Position numbers and translations under genes: made by a program. From assembly GCA_964016985.1 (NCBI GenBank), contig OZ024826.1, positions 61,820,910 through 61,884,909 of the forward strand: a stretch of DNA of 64,000 nucleotides, written 5' to 3'. A model generated the notes under the pieces. That model worked only from the letters and a program-made list of their open reading frames with translations, made no database searches and had not been told where the DNA came from. Source of the stretch: Anodontia alba (Eukaryota; Mollusca; Bivalvia; Lucinida; Lucinidae). The stretch's first letter is position 1. Each line of letters opens with the position of its first letter. This document shows, piece by piece, positions 59,254 through 64,000 of the stretch.

Positions 59254-59332
59254 CATACCCCATCCCTCAATTTGACATTCTTCGGACATCAAAGTCAAGT
59301 CATACTCCGTCATTTACAGCTATGTATATGTT

Positions 59333-59367
<35 letters not shown>

Positions 59368-59480
59368 TTTGTTTTTTTTTTTTTTTTTTAGTTCTGCATT
59401 TCATCTTTAATATGTAGAGATTGTTTTCGTATCAAATCACCCCTTTCGGGCGAGCTGCGTTGTCTTCTGACAACTCTTGT

Positions 59481-59826
59481 TTAAATTGTAGATTTATTTA
59501 TTTATTTTTTTATTTATTTATTTATTTTATTTTATTTTTTTTTTTTTGTCCCGGCGTGGTCCCGAGCACATTTTCTCGAAAACTAGCGCGTGCATTTTCA
59601 AAATTTTGCGATTTGAAAAATCCCTGGAATGATTTTTAGTTAGCATAATAGAAATTGTCTCACATTCGTTATTTTTGCGATACTTGCAGGATGTCTGGAC
59701 ATGGTAATTTGTGTAACACGAGAATTTGGTCCCGTCTTTTCTCCGACTGAATATTTCCTTCTTATAACGGGAAATGTTTGTAAAGCTTAGTATGCATTTT
59801 GCGGTCCATAGAAACACCGGAACGCA
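59481..59826. other. non-coding
   Basis: A T-rich (TTTA)n-like tract at 59490-59548 after the preceding element, then unique-looking sequence without a recognised gene. Confidence 0.5.
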
Positions 59827-60690
59827 CCAAAACACCAAAACGCACCTGTATTTACCAAAACGCACTGTAATTATTGGATTTTTCGCGCTCAAATCACCGT
59901 GGAAATCACCGAAATCGCCAATGTAGGTGCCCCAAAAGGGATGATTCCTTGAAATAAAGTTGTTTTTCATCAAGTTTAATTAGTAAATTTCTGGATATTA
60001 CAATTAATTGTGTAATTAAACGGAAAATTTCCGTTTCTCTGGACCGAAATCACCACGCTGAAATCCCTGAAATATAGTAGCCTCTAGCCTTTTATACAAT
60101 ATTGTATGAAAAATATAATATCGTATGAAATTATTTTAACATATTAAAGTTCTTATTTATATATTGTAATAAAATATTAATCTTTAGATGTTATGAAATA
60201 ATTTTATATTTAATAGCTATTAAATTAGCAGTCTGAAAAATTAACACTTTGTGTTAATCCAAACGACCCTTTTAAGGGCAGTTGTGCAGGGATGCAGTCT
60301 GATCAGTGCCTTTTTCGTTTGCTGCCTGGATAGAATAACTCTGGTTTCTATATCCAAAATTTCAAGACCCGATGCTGCTTAGATACTAGGTTTGCCATTT
60401 TAACGAGATGTCTTTTTTGCTATTCCAGTGACATCTTTACACCGTTCAATTAAGAGTGCATTGCGCTAAACGGAACGCACTTCGACCTAAACATTTACCA
60501 AAACGCACTATAAATATTGGTTTATGTGCATTATAGATACATTATCTACACCCCGTAATGAACATCTGAGTATCAAAGTTCAACTTAAAAGGTTCACGTT
60601 ATTCAAAGCATACCCAGCAAGTACATTGTAGATCAAATTCCAATAATTACAGTGCGTTTTGGTAAATACAGGTGCGTTTTGGTGTTTTGG
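59827..60690. mobile_element. inverted-repeat element with perfect 52-bp ends
   Basis: The 52 bases at 59827-59878 (starting CCAAAACACCAAAACGCACC) recur as an exact inverse at 60639-60690. Within each arm an ACCAAAACGCAC module is present about twice, and a further ACCAAAACGCACTATAAATA lies at 60496-60515. The interior is AT-rich with no protein; a GCAGTCTGATCAGTGCC fragment (60295-60311) belongs to another dispersed family. The perfect arms suggest recent insertion or gene conversion. I see no target duplication. Confidence 0.85.
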
Positions 60691-62682
60691 GGTCGGGTAT
60701 GAAAGCCGAGCCGAGCCGAAAAAGCCGAGCCTGATATAGTGTTTTCTTGAACTTGCTCAAACAAGTTCAAGATACTTATTTCTTTTAATCTCATATTACC
60801 ATATATGTAAAATGTTGTATTCACAATTAAAATTTGTATAATTTTTTGCTTATTTATGACCTTATATCGAAATTTTCCATTCAACAGGGGTATGAAAGCC
60901 ACGTGGTCGCGAAAGAGATATATTTTGGCTATTTTGTGAACAAATGGCGATATTTTTAAATTGGAGTATTTGACAGAGGTTGCAAAAAGATGTTTAAAAT
61001 AACTTTGAATCATCATAACATGCAGAAACTGTTTATGTTTCTCATAATTCTTCTTTTGCATCCAAATATCGAGGATCGGAAGGATCTAAATATAGAACAG
61101 AGAAAATTAAATGAGAATAACCGAAACGGAAAGCAAGAGCATTGAAAGGGCCTAAACTTAACAATTACATCTAATATCAGTATGATGACCAGCATAAATG
61201 GGAAAACTGTCAAATTTGTTATAGATGTGGAGTCATAAATGACTTTATTATTAGATCACCTAAGCCTTTAGGCCTTTTCAACTGTTTCGGTTATTTTCGT
61301 TTAGTTTATGTCTATTCTATTTTTAGATACTGCCTATCCTCACAGATCTCCGGTTTTTTTTTAAGTTTTTTTCTATAATGTTCAATAAACAATCAGTTTC
61401 TTTGTTGCACATGTCTTCCAAATACAAAAATGAATTACATATCGCTAGCTGAAGCTATAACAAAAACGTTAAAGTGTTGAATTTTACGATTTTCATATAT
61501 TTATTATGTTTCTAAAAATAGAACAGGTAGAAAATTTGATAATAACCACAATGTCCTTAATCTACAGAAATGTACCGAATGGTAGTAAACACCAATACAG
61601 TCAGTGCATACAAATACATAATAGGCTAATTGTGTTATATATAGAAATATAATGATAGAAAATACGAACAACGTTGAATTAAATAATAGTAATAATAATA
61701 ATAGAAAAAAAAATATTATCAGCATCATCTATAATGTTACGTTTGGCATGTAATAAGAACAAAGAAATAGAAAAGCTTGCGCATGTGTGGGGTTAGGCTG
61801 ATAACAAAGATATGGATCAACATGCGCTTTCGCGCGCTATCATATAGACCTTTGTAGTTTGCTACAATAAATAGACTTAGCTAAGAAATAGACAATCCTG
61901 CGCATCTGTGGTTTGGGTTGATAACAAAGATATGGATCAGCATGCGCATTCGCGCAGTGATATGGACCTTTGTTGTTTGCTACAATAAAAAGATTAAGCT
62001 AAGAAATAGACAATCCTGTGCATCTGTGGTTGGGCTGATAAGAAAGATATGGATCAGCATGCGCATTCGGGGACTGTGATATGGACCTTTGTTGTTTGCT
62101 GCAGTAAATAGGTTTAGCTTAGAAATAGACAAGCCTGCGCATCTGTGGAGTTGGGATGATAACAAAGATACGGATCAGCACGCGCATTCGCGCACTGTGA
62201 TATTGACCTTTGTTGTTTGCTTTGGTACATTTCTGTAGATTAGGGACATTGTGGTTATTATCAAATTTTCTACCTGTTCTATTTTTTGAAACATAATGAT
62301 ATATGAAAATCATAAAATTCAACCTTTTAATGTTTCTGTTATAGCTTCAGCTAGCCATATATAATTCATTTTTGTATTTGAAAGACCTGTGCAACAACGA
62401 AATTGATTGTTTATTGAACATTGAAAAAAACTTCAAAAAACCGGAGAATGGATGATCTGTGGGTTTCATACCCCTTGAAACGGTAAATCTGAGTTTAAAA
62501 AATAACTACAGGTCCGATCTAAATTTCCTTTTTGTTGGTTAATGTATATTTAATACTTCATAATATAAACCCAAAATGGACAAAGTTAAAAGCATATTAG
62601 TCTTGCAATCCAGGATAGAAATTTTGGTCACGGTGCCGGGTCTCGGTCACGGGGTTCCGGTCTGTGGGTTTCATACCCGACC
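60691..62682. mobile_element. 2-kb foldback element with two tiers of inverted repeats
   Basis: The outer ends are GGTCGGGTATGAAA (60691-60704) and its inverse (62669-62682). A second inverted pair, GGGGTATGAAA (60887-60897) and its inverse (62464-62474), lies inside. Further in, arms of about 220 bp (about 61345-61575 and 62225-62445) are inverted copies (CCAAATACAAAAATGAATTA, AACAGGTAGAAAATTTGATA). They enclose four tandem units near 120 bp (61750-62222) with GATATGGATCAGCATGCGCA and GACCTTTGTTGTTTGCT. No transposase. The left end directly abuts the preceding 52-bp inverted repeat. Confidence 0.8.
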
Positions 62683-62864
62683 CGCGCGGATCCGTCAATT
62701 ACAACTATCAAAATTACTAAATGTAAAACCAGTCTAAAAAGAATCTGAAAACGAAAGTAGATAGGCTGGAGAAAAATGTTATGGTGAGTTATGGCATGTA
62801 TCACGTACTGGGGCTAGTAACAAGCTTATTGTTAAAATAAATTTTCCGCAACTTGCGCAATTAC

Positions 62865-63475
62865 CTATGCGGTATGAGGCAATACTCGGATAAAGTTCGT
62901 CAAGTAGTTGCGGTCATGGTACCTAAGCCGTAATCCAAACTCATAAATCCAGTAAACGAATGACGAATCAGAATGTTCAGACCAACAGACATGGACCCCA
63001 GAATAAAGGGTGTAATCAGGCGTCCGCGGATAGTAAGCATTACTTGGTTTGCCCACCACGCCCATAGGCCTGAACGAAGGAAAATATCGGTAGAAGCGTG
63101 TCCGGGATTTGGGAAGTCTACTTATGGCGCGTCACTGGCAAAAACATCAGAAACAATTCTGGAAACTGCCACATTGTAGGGATTGACCAGATCATGATGT
63201 CTCCCGTAGAACTTCTTAAGTGTTGCTACCAGTTTGGTTTTTTGATACCCCTGGCTCAACAACTTTGTAGTGAGCACTTTTCCACGCTCCATGAAGTCCT
63301 GATAATTTGAACAGGTTCTGGCATAACAGATTAGCTGTGAAGCGTAAATGCCGTATGCTGGTGCAGAAGGGATATTACTGCTCAGGAATGGAAAGTTAAC
63401 AATGGGAAAATTGAAGTCATCTATTGAAGTCATCTCGTTTGTTGTAAAGCCTAGCAGTATATATAAGCTTTCCAT
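62865..63475 (-). pseudogene. retroelement reverse-transcriptase C-terminal relic
   Basis: The minus-strand frame 63122-63410 reads IVNFPFLSSNIPSAPAYGIY, then SQLICYARTCSNY, KLLSQGYQKTKLVATLKKFY and NVAVSRIVSDVF. It is the same protein region as 47005-47319 (KLLRQGYRY..., YISQLI), from a related element. A 13-bp tandem duplication (TTGAAGTCATCTA, about 63413-63438) shifts the frame; the alternative frame above it gives TARLYNKRDDFN, the expected lead-in. A 66-codon frame at 62865-63065 (VGKPSNAYYPRTPDYTLYSG) may be its 3' continuation. The catalytic YxDD region is absent. Confidence 0.7.
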
Positions 63476-63479
63476 TGTC

Positions 63480-64000
63480 AGTGTAGAGACTGACTTTTAA
63501 ATCTAAAAGGTAACTTCCTATATATGGCATAGTACAGATGTGCGTGCCGAATGGCCCCCTTTTTCAGAGCTGCCAGGTATAGACCTTTTTAATGTTATTG
63601 TTTTCATCCAGGCTACTGACCACGTGATTACGATGTTATGCCATGTGACCAAAAATAGTGGATGGCAAAAACATTTCCAGTTCCATATGATACAAGCCAA
63701 ATTTTACTTGGATAATAAGTTGCTTTTGATGAATATTTAATCGTTAATTTGATCTAATATTTTGAAATAAAGCTTGAAAAACAATCTGGCTGCATTTCCA
63801 AAGACAAATTCAGTGATATTTTTCCGATATTAACAGGCACCTATGTAGCCGTAATATTGCTTTATGGTGAGAATCTTTACGCCTAGTTTTAGCTAGTATA
63901 TTGTCAAAAGATATGTCAATATTTGTGTTAATGACTTTTAAATGATCACTCGACGAGAATCTCTTCTGAAAAGAAACTTTTGACAAATGAATCTGAATTA
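63480..64000. other. non-coding
   Basis: No gene or repeat that I can support. Confidence 0.45.

Larger units (their letters stand above)
56747..59480 (+). mobile_element. tandem-core (HINE/pearl-like) element carrying a Mutator-like insertion
   Basis: The 5' end is TTAGCTCGCC followed by the hairpin GGGAC-TAC-GTCCC (56756-56768). The 3' end is GGGCGAGCT (59448-59456), the hairpin GTTGTC-TTCT-GACAAC (59459-59474) and TCTTGT, with T on both flanks. Subterminal AGCTCGCC/GGCGAGCT is the inverted pair. The core has about three units near 200 bp (TAGAGTAAGACCTTTCAGTA, GTCAAGGTCATACTTT, AAGTTCTGCGTT). The fourth unit is split by the element at 57516-59253 and resumes after it. No coding content. 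Confidence 0.85.

Overview
The window looks like a stretch of metazoan nuclear DNA, most likely from a bivalve mollusc. The evidence is the lack of operons or dense coding, the AT-rich background with long microsatellites and homopolymers, tRNA-derived SINEs, mariner, Penelope-like and Helitron-like coding relics, and many repeats of a style I associate with bivalve genomes. One example is tandem-core elements bounded by CTCACCTGAG and GGCCCGTGGGCCTCTTGT. Dreissena is my best guess from remembered repeat motifs and could be wrong. I see no confident host gene. The best candidates are a 282-codon minus-strand frame at 25.08-25.93 kb with a TATA box, and a short possible exon at 54.79-55.13 kb.

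Layout. 1-2.3 kb: short tandem repeats. 2.36-8.9 kb: three tandem-core elements with a shared end architecture. One is nested inside another, and a third carries a SINE with a 13-bp target duplication. 10.76-12.59 kb: a three-level nest, with a palindrome inside a TA-flanked inverted-repeat element inside another. 13.46-15.25 kb: a palindrome, then decayed Helitron-type coding sequence. 17.99-21.44 kb: a minus-strand Penelope-like relic split by a 2.74-kb inverted-repeat element. 22.4-24.9 kb: small elements, a complete SINE and low-complexity DNA. 25-29 kb: the candidate gene and a diverged tandem segmental duplication. 32.4-37.3 kb: a 68-bp satellite with higher-order structure. 37.9-39.3 kb: an inverted-repeat element with a GATATC-rich core. 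39.3-41.65 kb: a decayed zinc-finger frame and a full-length mariner with two single-base frameshifts. 41.7-43.9 kb: a 41-bp satellite. 44-50.8 kb: tandem repeats and a decayed reverse transcriptase interrupted by two insertions. 50.8-52.9 kb: a second 68-bp array and a 19-bp minisatellite. 56.3-59.5 kb: a palindrome, then a tandem-core element carrying a Mutator-like insertion with a 9-bp target duplication. 59.8-62.7 kb: two large inverted-repeat elements. 62.9-63.5 kb: another reverse-transcriptase relic.

Main observation. At least five elements (2.36-6.35, 3.95-5.72, 6.49-8.90, 47.77-49.99 and 56.75-59.48 kb, plus an isolated end at 17.6 kb) share one plan despite unrelated cores. Read in one orientation, a 5' end beginning T[T]A/G carries a short subterminal sequence that recurs inverted near the 3' end. 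There it is followed by a short hairpin and a terminal CTTGT, and insertion is between two T residues without target duplication. This is the plan described for Helentron-derived non-autonomous elements (HINEs, including DINE-1 and probably the bivalve 'pearl' elements). The 47.77-49.99 kb copy sits in a reverse-transcriptase reading frame, and conceptual removal at a TT dinucleotide restores that frame. The Helitron-type coding relic at 14-15.2 kb could belong to an autonomous relative, but this is inference.
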